Shown one piece after another: positions 28,660-40,576 of a stretch of 64,000 nucleotides of DNA. Made by a program: the position numbers and the translations under genes. Origin of the DNA: Ascoidea rubescens DSM 1968 (Eukaryota > Ascomycota > Saccharomycetes > Ascoideales > Ascoideaceae); the NCBI RefSeq assembly GCF_001661345.1, contig NW_017962922.1, positions 354,040 through 418,039 of the forward strand, in the 5' to 3' direction. The notes below the pieces were generated by a model. It had not been told where the DNA came from, did no database searches, and saw only the letters and a program-made list of their open reading frames with translations. Within the stretch, counting starts at the first letter, position 1, and each line of letters starts with the position of its first letter.

Positions 28660-31600
28660 ATGAACCAATATCTAAACAAATACTCCTCTGGCGAAAACAT
28701 TACTGTGGGCTCCTACAACATATCCATCCTAAACTACCTATCTGAAGGTGGTTTTGCCCACATCTACAAAGTCAAAATCAACTCAATCACCATCCCAAGC
28801 TCCAAACACTCCAAATCCAACACAAACTTCAACAGCTCCTCCCACATCAACCCAAATCTCATAAACTCCATCGCCTGTCTCAAAAGAGTCCTAGTAAAGG
28901 ACGAAGAGGGCCTAAAACAACTCCAAAGCGAAATCGATTACATGAAACTACTATCAAATTCAAACTGCCCCTACATCGTCAACTACATTGATTCCCAAAA
29001 ATACCTTATCAACCAATCTCAATCACCGTCAAACCCACAATGCCAATTCTTCGTCTTGATGGAACTCTGCTCAAAGAACTCCCTACTAGATCTCATGAAC
29101 CAACGACTCGTCAACAGACTCACTGAATTCGAAATCTTATCCATCCTTCACGACATCTCTCTAGCTATCACTTGCATGCACCATCTAACAAACCCTCTAA
29201 TCCACAGAGACATCAAAATCGAAAACGTCCTTATCAACGACCAAAACATCTACAAACTATGCGACTTTGGCTCAACCTGTCCTGTCCTAAGATCCCCCAG
29301 AAACAACAGAGAATTCCAAATCCTCAAAAACGACATCTACAAACAAACCACTCCCCAGTACAGATCCCCAGAAATGATCAATCTCTACAAAAACATTCCC
29401 ATCAACCAAAAATCTGACATCTGGGCCCTAGGCGTCTTTCTCTACAAGCTATGTTTCTACACAACTCCCTTTGAAAACAACTTGAACCCAGAATTCGCCA
29501 TAGAAAACTCCATCTACTCCATCCCAACCAACTCCTTCTCCTCTGATCTAATCAACCTAATAAAGGCAATGTTACAACTCGATCCCACATCAAGACCAAA
29601 CATCTACCAAATCGTCATAAAAGTCTGCTCCCTTGTAAATATTAATGTTCCAGATAACGTTTACGATAAAGAGAAAAGAGGCCCTTACGACTTTGATTCC
29701 CTATCGTATCCAATTTCAAATAACACCCAATACAACCAATCCTACGAAGATAACAGTGATTCATTCAAAGTATTTCCCAGAAAAAAATCAGAAAATTATG
29801 ACTCTCAATCCCAAAATCAATACCAAAATTATCAACAACAGAACCAGCAGCAAAAGCAGCAACAAATAAACCAACAGCAAATAAACCAACAGCAAATAAA
29901 TCAACAGCAAATAAACCAACAGCAAATAAATCAACAGCAAATAAATCAACAACAACAATTGGCCCAATATCAACAAAACTACCTGCCTCCCAAAAATCTT
30001 TCTCTTTACGAAAATAACAAATCACACGATTTTTATCAAAATAATCACCGTTCAAATAAAAGTTTGGATTCTTTCTATAATCAAACTCAATCCATTCAAA
30101 ATCCAATCAATCACTCAACTCAAAACACTTGCCCCTACCCACAACAATTGTTCAACAATGACCATCAAACTATCAATACTAATCCCAATATCATTATCAA
30201 TAATAACGCCAATAATAGCGCCAATAATATTAGTAATAATATCAGTAATAATAACGCCAATAACACTGTCAAAAAGAGAAATACCATGAGTAAAAGAAAA
30301 CCCCCCAATTATTATCCTGAACAAAATTCAACCCCATACGATATTCATGAAAAAAATAATACTCTTCCTACTATCTCAATTGATACAAAAATTACTCAAA
30401 ATTCTGTAAATTACAACAACAAAAACACTGATGACTTTGATATTGAAATTGTTACAACAAAAAGCACTCCACAAAGTATCGCGTCTTTACAATCAATTCC
30501 AAACAATTATGAAAGTTTTGGTTATAAAACTCTTGATCCGGCTTCAAGACAACAAAAACCTGCTACACAACCATCACCATCATCTCCACCATCACAACCA
30601 TCTCCTCCTCCACCTCCCCCAAAGATTTCTGTCTCTGATAACCTTCAAAATTATCAAAACAACGATCCTCAATCAAATCAAGAAGAATCACTAGATGTTA
30701 TTCAAAAGATATCTTTGCTTCTCGATGATATAAAATTAGAACCAAGTGCAAAACCTGAAATAAAAGAATTGGTCCAATCAGTTAATGAATCGACTAATGA
30801 TTTAGCAAAAATTAATACAAAATTGTTTCTAGTCAAATTAAATGAAAAGAAAGTTGATAATATCATGGAGGAAAAAAAAGATACTTTCTTGGAACATTCA
30901 GACAATACTCTACATTCTGCTTCTGTTCAATCTCCTCTTTTTTCTTCCACTAAACAACTATCTATAACTCATAATCAAGTAAATCAGCCAGAAAATGAAA
31001 AATTAAGACCAGTTAATCAAAATCAATTTGCTCAAGATCAATTTACTCAAAATCAATATTTATCTCAAAAAGATTACTCTCTTCCTTCACTGGAAAATAA
31101 TCACATTCAAAATAATAACCTAAACTATCAACCTATAAAGCTCAGTGATTCTATTACTAATACTGATTTGCAAGTAAATCAATTACAGCATAAACTAGAT
31201 GAATCACTTGAAACCTTTAAAAGTGCTTTTTTATCTGAGTGGGATAAAAACCAGTCTCAAGCTTCGCTCAATTCTATACCAGTACGTGCTTCCTATATTG
31301 AATCTAATCTCAATAATGGTTTAATCACAAAAAAAAAAATGATACAACTGCCCTTTAGATTAGGTGAACCAATTCAGCCGGTTTTTGAAAACTCCAAGCC
31401 TATTCTGCCTTTTAGAGTAGATGAGCCTTTTGATCAATATGATTACAACCCCAATCTTTTAAATGTTGAAAGCCAAAATCAATTGAATCAAAATTTTGGA
31501 AATAATGATAAAAGTAAACGTGGAAGTCAACTATTAGATGAGCCTAAAAATTCAAATGTACATCCCTCTTTTATTAATAGTGTTTCTCAAAATACTCAAG

Positions 31601-32973
31601 TTAGTTATAATCTGCAATTTTCAAATCGAAAGACAGGAACCTCCTTTTCAATAAGCGAGCAAAGCGATAATTATTTTCCAACAGTCAAAATTCAAAATCC
31701 CCAGCAGTTTCAACAAGTTCAAGTACCTCAGTTTCAAACATTGAATTATACTTATGGTAATGAATCAATATTTCTGAATGAACCATATCCAAATTCTCAG
31801 ATATATGAAAATAATAGTCAGTTAAGAAAATCTAGAAATAACTCCATTAGCCATGATCAACAAACTCAAGAATACACATTTAAAGATGGATATGTTGATA
31901 ATAATTCTATTCTGATTCAAGAGCAAAATCCATATGCCAAATCTTGTCCCGATGGATTAACAGTAGTTCGTTCAAGAGTAAATAGTATTAACTCTATGAA
32001 AAGAGATGGCATATCAAAAATTGATTCGAATTCTCCTAGATATGATTATTTATCAAAGATTCACAGTAACCAATTTTCAATATCATCACCACCTAGGAAT
32101 AATGTCAGTATTATTAATAATCAGCAAAGACCAGTACCCATAAAAAGCTATTCAAAGGGAAATGATGTTTTAAACAACACACCAGTGGGTAAAGTCAAAT
32201 ATGATAATGTTTCAATAGGGTCTGATGGTTCATTTTCGGGTAGTGTGACAAGTAATTCTAAATCTAGGAATCAAATGAATCAAATGAACCAAATGGAAAA
32301 TAATTCAAATTCAATACAATATTTTAATCAAGATGCTTATGCAAATAATTTACAAGGAAATGGTGGATATGAAAATCCGGAACAGCAATATATGATACCT
32401 CAACATCAGTATATGATAAGTCAAAATCAATTACCAGTAAATTATGGCGAGCAAACAGATTTAAAAATACGGCAACACAAAAGCCATCAATCAGCTATCA
32501 TACACCATCAACAAATGGAGGCAGTGCCAACTTATCACCAAGAAACTCAAATAAATGGGTCAAATCAAGATTTTAATAACGATTATAAAGAGGGTGTAAC
32601 AAAACTTGAAACTAGAAGGAAGACAAAAGAAAGTCTTAAAAGTCAAAACAGCCTCAAAACGTTTACAGATATATACACAACATACTCTAGTGAAAGAAGA
32701 AATGAGGCAGTGAGCAAAAAAAATGTTAAAATTCTTGAATTTAATATGATGATGAATGATCTTCTAGAGACTGTTCCTTCTGCTACCAACAGCAATGACA
32801 ACAAAAGTAGCAATGAAAACAGTAGTGGCATGGATTATTTGGCCAAACCAACAGAGGATAGCAGTGATGTTTTATCGATAGGATCTAATAAACGTAAAAG
32901 CAAAATAGTGTCTATCAAGAAGCTTAAAAATGGCACAAAAAGTATTTTCAAGAAGCACCGAAACACATCTTAG
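28660..32973 (+). CDS. AKL1: Ser/Thr kinase of the Akl1/Ark1/Prk1 (NAK) family
   Basis: 1437 residues from the ATG at 28660. The kinase domain spans about residues 17-330. Its parts are the glycine loop LSEGGFAHIYKV, the lysine in CLKRVLV, the catalytic loop H182-R-D184-IKIENVLI, C-DFG with D202, the activation segment TTPQYRSPEM, and DIWALGVFLYKLCFYTTPFE. EGGFA and the TPQYRSPEM form are characteristic of the NAK/Ark family. The family phosphorylates endocytic coat proteins such as Pan1 and Sla1 and so switches off actin patch assembly. The 1100-residue tail is Gln/Asn-rich, with (QQQIN)n, a proline stretch PPSQPSPPPPPPK fit for an SH3 domain, and two LPFRxxEP motifs about 20 residues apart. 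Length favours Akl1 over Ark1 or Prk1. Codon use changes sharply after the kinase domain. Confidence 0.85.
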   Translation: MNQYLNKYSSGENITVGSYNISILNYLSEGGFAHIYKVKINSITIPSSKHSKSNTNFNSSSHINPNLINSIACLKRVLVKDEEGLKQLQSEIDYMKLLSNSNCPYIVNYIDSQKYLINQSQSPSNPQCQFFVLMELCSKNSLLDLMNQRLVNRLTEFEILSILHDISLAITCMHHLTNPLIHRDIKIENVLINDQNIYKLCDFGSTCPVLRSPRNNREFQILKNDIYKQTTPQYRSPEMINLYKNIPINQKSDIWALGVFLYKLCFYTTPFENNLNPEFAIENSIYSIPTNSFSSDLINLIKAMLQLDPTSRPNIYQIVIKVCSLVNINVPDNVYDKEKRGPYDFDSLSYPISNNTQYNQSYEDNSDSFKVFPRKKSENYDSQSQNQYQNYQQQNQQQKQQQINQQQINQQQINQQQINQQQINQQQINQQQQLAQYQQNYLPPKNLSLYENNKSHDFYQNNHRSNKSLDSFYNQTQSIQNPINHSTQNTCPYPQQLFNNDHQTINTNPNIIINNNANNSANNISNNISNNNANNTVKKRNTMSKRKPPNYYPEQNSTPYDIHEKNNTLPTISIDTKITQNSVNYNNKNTDDFDIEIVTTKSTPQSIASLQSIPNNYESFGYKTLDPASRQQKPATQPSPSSPPSQPSPPPPPPKISVSDNLQNYQNNDPQSNQEESLDVIQKISLLLDDIKLEPSAKPEIKELVQSVNESTNDLAKINTKLFLVKLNEKKVDNIMEEKKDTFLEHSDNTLHSASVQSPLFSSTKQLSITHNQVNQPENEKLRPVNQNQFAQDQFTQNQYLSQKDYSLPSLENNHIQNNNLNYQPIKLSDSITNTDLQVNQLQHKLDESLETFKSAFLSEWDKNQSQASLNSIPVRASYIESNLNNGLITKKKMIQLPFRLGEPIQPVFENSKPILPFRVDEPFDQYDYNPNLLNVESQNQLNQNFGNNDKSKRGSQLLDEPKNSNVHPSFINSVSQNTQVSYNLQFSNRKTGTSFSISEQSDNYFPTVKIQNPQQFQQVQVPQFQTLNYTYGNESIFLNEPYPNSQIYENNSQLRKSRNNSISHDQQTQEYTFKDGYVDNNSILIQEQNPYAKSCPDGLTVVRSRVNSINSMKRDGISKIDSNSPRYDYLSKIHSNQFSISSPPRNNVSIINNQQRPVPIKSYSKGNDVLNNTPVGKVKYDNVSIGSDGSFSGSVTSNSKSRNQMNQMNQMENNSNSIQYFNQDAYANNLQGNGGYENPEQQYMIPQHQYMISQNQLPVNYGEQTDLKIRQHKSHQSAIIHHQQMEAVPTYHQETQINGSNQDFNNDYKEGVTKLETRRKTKESLKSQNSLKTFTDIYTTYSSERRNEAVSKKNVKILEFNMMMNDLLETVPSATNSNDNKSSNENSSGMDYLAKPTEDSSDVLSIGSNKRKSKIVSIKKLKNGTKSIFKKHRNTS
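29857..29955. repeat. 15-bp tandem repeat encoding QQQIN
   Basis: About six copies of a CAACAGCAAATAAAC unit lie in the tail of the kinase gene, differing only in synonymous AAC/AAT changes. Confidence 0.9.
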
Positions 32974-33835
32974 GAAGGAAGCAGGAAAAAATGACATTTG
33001 GCTTTTGCAAACATGAGATCGAAGATGAAGTTGGTGTTCTATGTGAAAATAAATGACATTGGGATCCAAAGCTAGGCCAGGATGGGCAAGTAAAGAAGAC
33101 TGCGATAATTAGGAGGGATAAGGAACATTAACATTAAAGTAGAACTGACTACATGTAGTGTTAAATATATAACTATGCTAAGTAATATGATTTGTACTTT
33201 TTAAAGAGCTTCTGAAGCATTACTAATAGTAAGAATCTAAAATGCACTTCAAAAAACCCAAACTCAGTGACATCAGCTCAAAAACCTCGAAATCAACAGA
33301 CAGTAACTGTGATATTTGCAAAGGGAAACGAATCGAGCAGGTCTTAAAGAGAAATCTAAAGCAGAGTGAAAACGAAATAACGAGCATACACCAGATCTGC
33401 CCAAGCGTTAGCAGGACATTTCGACTCAGGTTCTATTTTTGTAGAAAAGCTAAGACGTTAGTCTCAAAAGCCAAAGCTATGCTTTGCTCTTGAACCACTT
33501 GTGAACCAGCGAGTCTCCCAGGTTCCCAGTCTTCGAGGCTCAGGAAGCACAACCCAGCTGGAGCTGGAGAACAGTGCAGCACTATCGTCGAGCTGGAGCT
33601 GGATAAGGTTCGAATTCAGAGCTAGCAGTCAATGTAAAACATGATCTTCCTCAAGTGTAAGTGAATCTGGATCATGGGCCCGATTTTAGTGTTGTTCAAC
33701 AGCAGCTAAGGGCAGTCGGTGAGCAAAGTGGTGGTTATCCTTTAGAGCCAGAAGAAGGTTTGGAGGTGGAAAGACTATTGGCGAGAGCTGAGCAGTTTTG
33801 AAGGCTGTTGGTTGTGAATTACCATTTTCTATTCT

Positions 33836-33945
33836 CTGGAACTTGGATCGAAACTTGGATCGAACTGGAACAGGAAAGTGCAAAGCATAAGGAGACTTTT
33901 TAAGATCCTTTGAGATCTTGCGAGATTCGTTGAGATCCTTTGAAA
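33836..33945. repeat. Cluster of short local duplications
   Basis: ACTTGGATCGAA is directly duplicated at about 33841-33866, and TGAGATCCTTTGA-type units recur between about 33897 and 33945. GAGCTGGAGCTGGA occurs twice just upstream (33554 and 33590). Confidence 0.7.
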
Positions 33946-35085
33946 AAGATGAAATTTCTGATTCAGATGGATCTTGACTGATCGCAATTATCATTAGACG
34001 ATGTAGTCCAGCAAATCAGAAACAGGAGCTGTGTTGTTTATTTCAGTTTACTGAGCAAGTACACACTGATTGGGTGTTTTCTGAAAAGTTGATTCAGAAG
34101 CGAATTTGTTTCGAAAGTGTTGACAATCTCCAGAATATTTTGTGATTCAAAGCAAGAGTCGTCTTTTGATGTTTCACCAACAAGATGAGCGAAATGGAAC
34201 AGAAAGAAGTAAGAATATATTTGTTGGTGTTATTCATAAGTGTAAGAGAAATTGCATGGTGGTTCGATAGAATTTGTTAGATCCGTAATATTTATTTACT
34301 CTGTTAGAATTGCCATTAATTGAATGGTTTCATTTGTTGATAAGTTTGTAAATAATATCAAATAATATCCCATGCTGTGACAAGAGAGCAAATAATAATA
34401 AAAGATTTAATGCAATCAAGTCGAAGAGATTGAGTATCGAAATTGAATATCAATTTTCAGATCATGAACAGAGTAAAAAAATACAAGGTGAAAGATGAAA
34501 TTGGAAGTTTACTATAACTTTTAAGAGCTGGGGCAGAGTTGTTTTTTGTTTTTCGTTTTTTTTATCTGTTTGTTTTCTTAATCTTTTGGTTTGTTTTGTT
34601 TTATTTTGTTGTGCTGTGTTTGTGTTTTGTTTCTTTATTTTTGTTAACAGTTTTGAGTTATGGAAAACAAAACTGTTTATAAAGTAATTGTAAAGTAATA
34701 TTCAAATTCGTAATTAAAAGAATAACAATTTTTATTGTTTTTAGATTTAGCTAGATTAATAATTTTGTGTTTAAATATTATAAATATTATTTTTCTGTTT
34801 AAATTGAACAATTGGAAGTTGGAGCCAAAGTCAGATTAAGAATTGAAGCCGGTTTTACTTTTAAATTTTACCATTAAAAAGTAATATAGCTATTGTTAAA
34901 ACAATCAAGTGAAATTTAGTGAATTTTAAAAATGATTTCATTTGAAAAATTGTTATTTTATTATTATTTTCATTCTTATTTTCATTATTATTTTCATTAT
35001 TATTTTCATTCTTATTATCAGTATAATTAATTTTAAATAATTGAATCTAATGAAAAACAATTAATAATAAAATTAATAAAAAATA

Positions 35086-35087
35086 TA

Positions 35088-35134
<47 letters not shown>
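35086..35134. repeat. (AAT)n microsatellite
   Basis: About 16 uninterrupted AAT triplets in non-coding DNA. Confidence 0.9.
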
Positions 35135-35137
<3 letters not shown>

Positions 35138-35913
35138 TATAAATAAAAATTATAATCAACTCTGTCAAAAAACGGAAATTCAAAACCAACATGAACCATA
35201 AATGCTCAACTTTTTTTTAAATTTAAATTTAAATTTGTTTGTTTGTTTGTTTTAATTATGATTTTAAATTTATTATTATTTTGTTGTTATACAAAAAATT
35301 GGGACTTGATTTAATGAAATGAAATGAAATGAAATTAATCTGGAATAATCAAAATAAAAGGTAAAACAAAAAGTGAATGAAATATTTGAAGTATTTTGAA
35401 ATATTATGAACATTTAAAATATATGAAATGATTTATAAAATGTAGTTTCAAGATAATAGTAAATAGTTAGTTGAAAAGGAAATAATAAATTTAAAAAAAA
35501 TTCAGTCGAATTGCACTTTTTGAATTTAAATTTTAGCAAGTTTATAAAATTAGAATAGTTTTAGTAAATTACCAAGTTTATAAGTTAAATAAGTTAAATG
35601 GCGTGGAAAAAAAAATGAAATAGTGGATAAATATTGGAATAATGAAAAGTAAAGTTAAGTTAGACTGAGATGGTAAGATAAATTGAGAATAAAACAAGTA
35701 AAAATAGGAAAAATAGTGATATATTGGAGAAAAAAGAGAATTAAAAAGAAAAGCAAAATATAAAATAGAAACTTGAAAAAAGAATGTGAATTTTTAAAAG
35801 TTATTAAACTTATTTAACAATTAATAATAATTGGTAGAGGGTACGAAATGAGTATAAGATAAGATTTGAATAAAGAAAGTTGTGAATGAGAGGGAAAATA
35901 AGGAAAACTGATA

Positions 35914-35938
35914 AAATAAAAATAAAAATAAAAATAAA

Positions 35939-35978
<40 letters not shown>

Positions 35979-35990
35979 GTAATAATAAAA
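35914..35990. repeat. (AAAAAT)n followed by (AAT)n
   Basis: About four AAAAAT units pass directly into about 14 AAT triplets. Confidence 0.9.
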
Positions 35991-37302
35991 AATGGATAAT
36001 ACATAGATGGCAACAACAATAAGGTGATAATCATGAAATGAACCATGATGTTATTTATGTCAAAATAATGATCAGTAGTAATCATAGGTATAAATTGAAA
36101 CAAAGGAGAGAAAGAGAAAGAGAGAAGTACAGTGAGTTGTAATTTTATATAATTTTATATAAAATTGGATGATATAGTTTATTAGATTGTTTCTTGTAAT
36201 CATATAATATAATAAAAGTGAACTGGAGTAGATTTTTACCATTCAAAAGTTGTCAAAGAAGAAAATAAGAGTTAAAGTTAAAATATAAGTTATGGTAAGG
36301 GTATGAATATTGGGATATAGGCTAAGATATAAGGATTAAACAGAAATTTAAGCTTAGAGAGAGAACAAAAAGTGAAAGAATGAATGGTAAGTTATTTGAT
36401 TGAAATTAAAAGTGAGTAAAGTGAATAAAAAATGGAAAGATTGTTGAATAAAAAAAATCGACAATCATTAGGCCAATCATTGAGCGAATCGTTGAGCGAA
36501 TCATTTTATAATGAAACGAAGAAAAATAGAGAGTTTAATATTATTGAAGCTGTTAACGAATATGTTGGAAACACAATAGAGTAGAATAAAGTAGAATAGA
36601 GTAGAATTGAATTGAATTGGCCAAAAAGAAAAGTAATTTTTAGATTCAGCGTTGAACGAATCGAAAGTTTTTGGATAACATTTGTGGGTCCTTGGAAAAA
36701 TTGGAAATGCATATTTTAGAAAGTAATTTGTGTTGGCATTTGAAAAAGGGAAAAAGAACAGAAAATTGGAAGTGGGATAAGAAGAGCAAAACAGGGAAGA
36801 AACAAAAGGTATTAAAGAGAGGAAAACAAAACGACCCACGGATTATTTCAGACAATAGAAGTAGCGGACGAAAAGAAAACCAAGAAATAAGAGAAACAAT
36901 AAGAGGATGGAAAGCAGAGGAGGGAAAGCAGGGGACGGAAAGCAGACAATAGAGGGGATGCAGTTCAGTTTGAAACCCTCCATGAACAAATCGTGTGGTT
37001 GGAGTGCGAGACACAAACAGAAAACGATAAGAGTGAAGAGAGTCAGAACTAGAAAGAGATGGTGATGGTGGTGGTGATAATAGCGTTGGTACGTGAGATG
37101 CTTTTGGTGCTGATGATAGTTTTGATAGTGGAACTTTTGCGCCGATCGCGGTTCGATTTTCAAGTGAGGAGGAACAAAAAGAAGCAGGATCAGATGATCG
37201 GGATTTCGAGTTGAGGCTTGGCCCATTTGAGTGGTTCAAAAAAAGCAAAGCGTAATTGGGATCGATTTGCACGGCGAAGAAGCCGCTGTGAATGATGATT
37301 GG

Positions 37303-37314
37303 ACTGCACGTGCA
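37303..37314. promoter_or_regulatory. 12-bp palindrome CTGCACGTGCAG with E-box core
   Basis: A perfect dyad around CACGTG in a GC-rich island of the gene desert. It could be a bHLH site. No gene start lies near it. Confidence 0.35.
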
Positions 37315-38101
37315 GGATCAAAGACAACAGCAGCAGTGAAGCAGCAGGTGCAGAATAGCAGCAGAATAGCACCGAAATAGAGTTGCGCGGTGCTATCTGA
37401 AAATAGCAGGGTTGGAAGAATAAAGTTTGCAACTGACGTGAACACCGTTTTGGCGTGAGTGCGATAAGAGAGCGGATAAGAGAAGAGGATGCAAAAGAGT
37501 TGCAAATGAGGGATTGAATTTTTTTTTGGTAGCGAACTTAGTCGATTTGCCGTCATTTGTTGGATTAGGTTTTGGAGTGTTTAAATTCCCAAGCTATAAA
37601 TTTCGCAAAGCACTAGTTTGTTTAAAAAATTAAATGAAAAAACGAAAAGCAAGAGATTTCAAGAAAAAAATGCAAAAACTGTACATGAGTTGTACAAAAA
37701 ATAAGCTGAATTGACAAAATTTGACACATTGGGTTTAGAATTTAAATATTGCATTGTTTGATTGAGATAGAGCCACTAAAGCAGAGCCTTGGCAAGTTTG
37801 GGTTTAGAGTTTGCATAAATTGGAAATTGAAAACAAAAGTGCATTAAGTTACAATAATATTTTTGCATTTCAATTACAAGTTATTCATTTATACATCAAA
37901 AGAAATCATAAAGATTAAGGAGGTATTAAAAGGAATCAACCAAAGGGCAATTTGTGCTAGCATACTAGTGTAAGTATATATGGTTGGACATTGGGGATTG
38001 AGGATTGAGGATTGAATAAATATTCGTAATTGAAGTGGATATAGTTTAGAGCTATTGTTGACATTCAAGTGATTCGATTAATTAGTGAAAAAGAGAGGTA
38101 A

Positions 38102-38190
38102 GGAAAAGAAAGAAAAGAAAAGAAAAGAAAAGAAAAGAAAAGAAAAGAAAAGAGAAATGACATGAAGTAGAGAGCGAGAGAGAGAGAGAG
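38102..38190. repeat. (AAAAG)n and (GA)n microsatellites
   Basis: About nine AAAAG pentamers (38108-38152), then a short GAGAGA run (38170-38190). Confidence 0.9.
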
Positions 38191-38593
38191 GGCTCTGTTT
38201 CTTTCCATTTCAAGAAGAGTATTTTAGAATTCAAAGCAGATTGGAAAACGATAACCGAAAATTAATTTATAAATTTGATTTTCGATTGAAAAATTATAGC
38301 ATTATAATATTGCAATACAATTTATACTTGTATTACATACAGTTATACCTAATTTATACCTAATTTCATTTATTCAGATAATCTGAGCAGATTAGATTTT
38401 ATTATGGAATCTGTAAAGGAATATTCGAGTAGAGATGAGAATTCAAATAAATGTAATTTCATTAATAAATGTATGTGGATGAAAATACAATAGTACAAAA
38501 GATTAATTAATTAAACTAATGAAAAATATTCAAAGTGTTTTGAATAATTAATTCTGCAATATTAGTAAATTAATACTTTAGTGCTTTAGTACT

Positions 38594-38636
38594 TTAGTAA
38601 TTTAGTAATTTAGTAATTTAGTAATTTAGTAATTTA
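38594..38636. repeat. 8-bp tandem repeat TAATTTAG
   Basis: Five consecutive perfect copies in the gene desert. Confidence 0.9.
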
Positions 38637-38779
38637 GGAAAATAAAAAATTGACTCTAAATTGCAAAATCTGAAAACAAAACCAAAAAATAAAGTGAATC
38701 TTGTTTTCTTCTCATGAGTTGAAATCAAATAAAAATAATTCCGATTTTACTAAATTTTCAGTAGAAATGTAAATAATAA

Positions 38780-38840
38780 ATATTATATTATATTATATTA
38801 TATTATTTTATATTATTTTATATTATTTTATATTATTTTC
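38780..38840. repeat. AT repeats: TATTA pentamers then TATTATTTTA decamers
   Basis: About five TATTA-type pentamers pass into four copies of the 10-mer TATTATTTTA. Confidence 0.9.
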
Positions 38841-40535
38841 TATGATATTACTATGTGTTGAATATACTAAAATTAACGAAATGATTGGTGAATACCGCTA
38901 CCGATTACTTTTAATAATTACTTTCCAATTGCCAATACAATTACAATTACAATAACAATTGTTAAATGGGATGATTGGAAATTGGTTGAATTTTCAGCAG
39001 AATAGGGTTTTATGATTTAGTTTGAAAAAAATATGAACAAAGATTTGCAAATTTGACCTTTATTACTTAATTACATGAATAATTGGCCATTTTTTAGAAA
39101 CAAAAAAGGTGTATGGTCACCTGGAAACAGAATTTTTAACCTGGAATTTCAGCGCAACATCCTCAAAACAAGCTTGCAATAAAGTTTGAACAGTCCACAA
39201 ACAAAAGCAGTTGTTGTGTGCTTGACTGGGAAATTGTTTTTAAACGGACAAATTTGAAGAAAAACGCAGAAAACAAAGAAAAGTGCTGATTCGGCCTGCA
39301 TGCGAATTGCCATCGGATGATGTCCGTTGCTGTGTGTCAGCCGCAGCAGCCAATCAGCGATCACCACTGGAGCGCGAGATGTTCTACACTGTTTCCAGTA
39401 CTACTATTACTAGCCAACAAGGCTCAGTCCCAGTCCCAGTCCCAAAAGAAAGAAGCAAGCAACCAATCCACTGGGTGTGGAAGGTGCCCATTTCTGTTCA
39501 TTTGCTCATCAATCAAGCTGGCGGTTCAAAAATAGAAGAGTAGATGGGGGAGTAGAATGCTGTAGAATGGGAGAAAACGAAGGGGGCCCGAGCTGCTCTC
39601 TGAACTGAAGCAGTAAAGCAGTAAAGCAGTGAAGCAGCCCAACAGTGCCAAAAGAAAAGCAGTCCATGTATGGCATGTATAGTGGGAACTTAAAGGGAAT
39701 CTTCACAAATTTCATAAGTTTTGTTCTTGACTTATTTTTTTGCAGAGCGCTAGTGGAAAGTTGAGGTATAAATCTCAGATTCCAGGCCAATGCAACGCTA
39801 AATATAAATCATAATAAAAAGCTGTGATTACCACGGAGAAGGCGCCGGGTAACACAACACAAACTGAAGGTGGAATCAAATTACCCAATTTGGCGGGGAG
39901 AGATATTAAGTTTGAAGATGTTAGCTCACTGTTGTGATAGTGTATGTGTTGCACTATTATATCATAGTGATAGTAATAAGATTGTTGATTCTGATAATGT
40001 TGAATAATAAAAGAATTATAAAATTGACAAGTATTCATATAAAAATGTTGAAAATCATCCAATTGAATCTAATTTCAACATTCATTTTGAAATTGTTTGG
40101 AAATTGTTTGAAAATTGTAAATAATTTTTATTGGAAAATTTGTTTGAGCCGAGTCAAAAAAAAAAAAAAGAATCCACTAAAAAACACCGGAAATGCTGAA
40201 TATTTGAAATATTTGAAATATTTGAAATAACTTTCAAATGTAAAATAAATTTCCATTTTCATTTTTCATTTCTATTTTTCATTTCCAGTTTAATTCAACT
40301 GCAATAAATGCAGTTCTATAATCCAGTGGAATGATTTGAAATTATCATATTTCTATTTAAGGTTTATTATTTAAGATATTACTTGCCTAACTAAAATATT
40401 TTTAACAATCTTATTAATAATATTATTTAATTAATTCTATTAATTGAGCATATTGAGCATTATTGAATACGGATCTTTGTTGAAAATCTTTTTTGCTTGG
40501 TTAATTTTTGGTTGTACCATAATTTAAAACACAGC

Positions 40536-40576
40536 AAATGTAAATGTAAATGTAAATGTAAATGTAAATGTAAATA
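40536..40576. repeat. (AAATGT)n hexanucleotide array
   Basis: Six to seven perfect AAATGT units in the gene desert. Confidence 0.9.

Noticed and set aside
33242-33493. Small ORF of 83 codons beginning with ATG downstream of the kinase gene
   Set aside because: Two CxxC-like cysteines early on but no family resemblance, and the region is full of local duplications. Not supported as a gene.
33600-33620. GGTTCGAATTC string resembling a tRNA B box
   Set aside because: The T-loop C at position 61 is missing and no acceptor, D or anticodon stems can be drawn around it.
34188-34215. Short ATG-led segment followed by GTAAGA, a possible first exon
   Set aside because: No branch point and no downstream open exon of protein-like character could be paired with it.
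36646-37272. 208-codon minus-strand frame in the gene desert
   Set aside because: No ATG near its start, Ser/Phe/Leu composition typical of antisense purine-rich DNA, and no recognisable domain.
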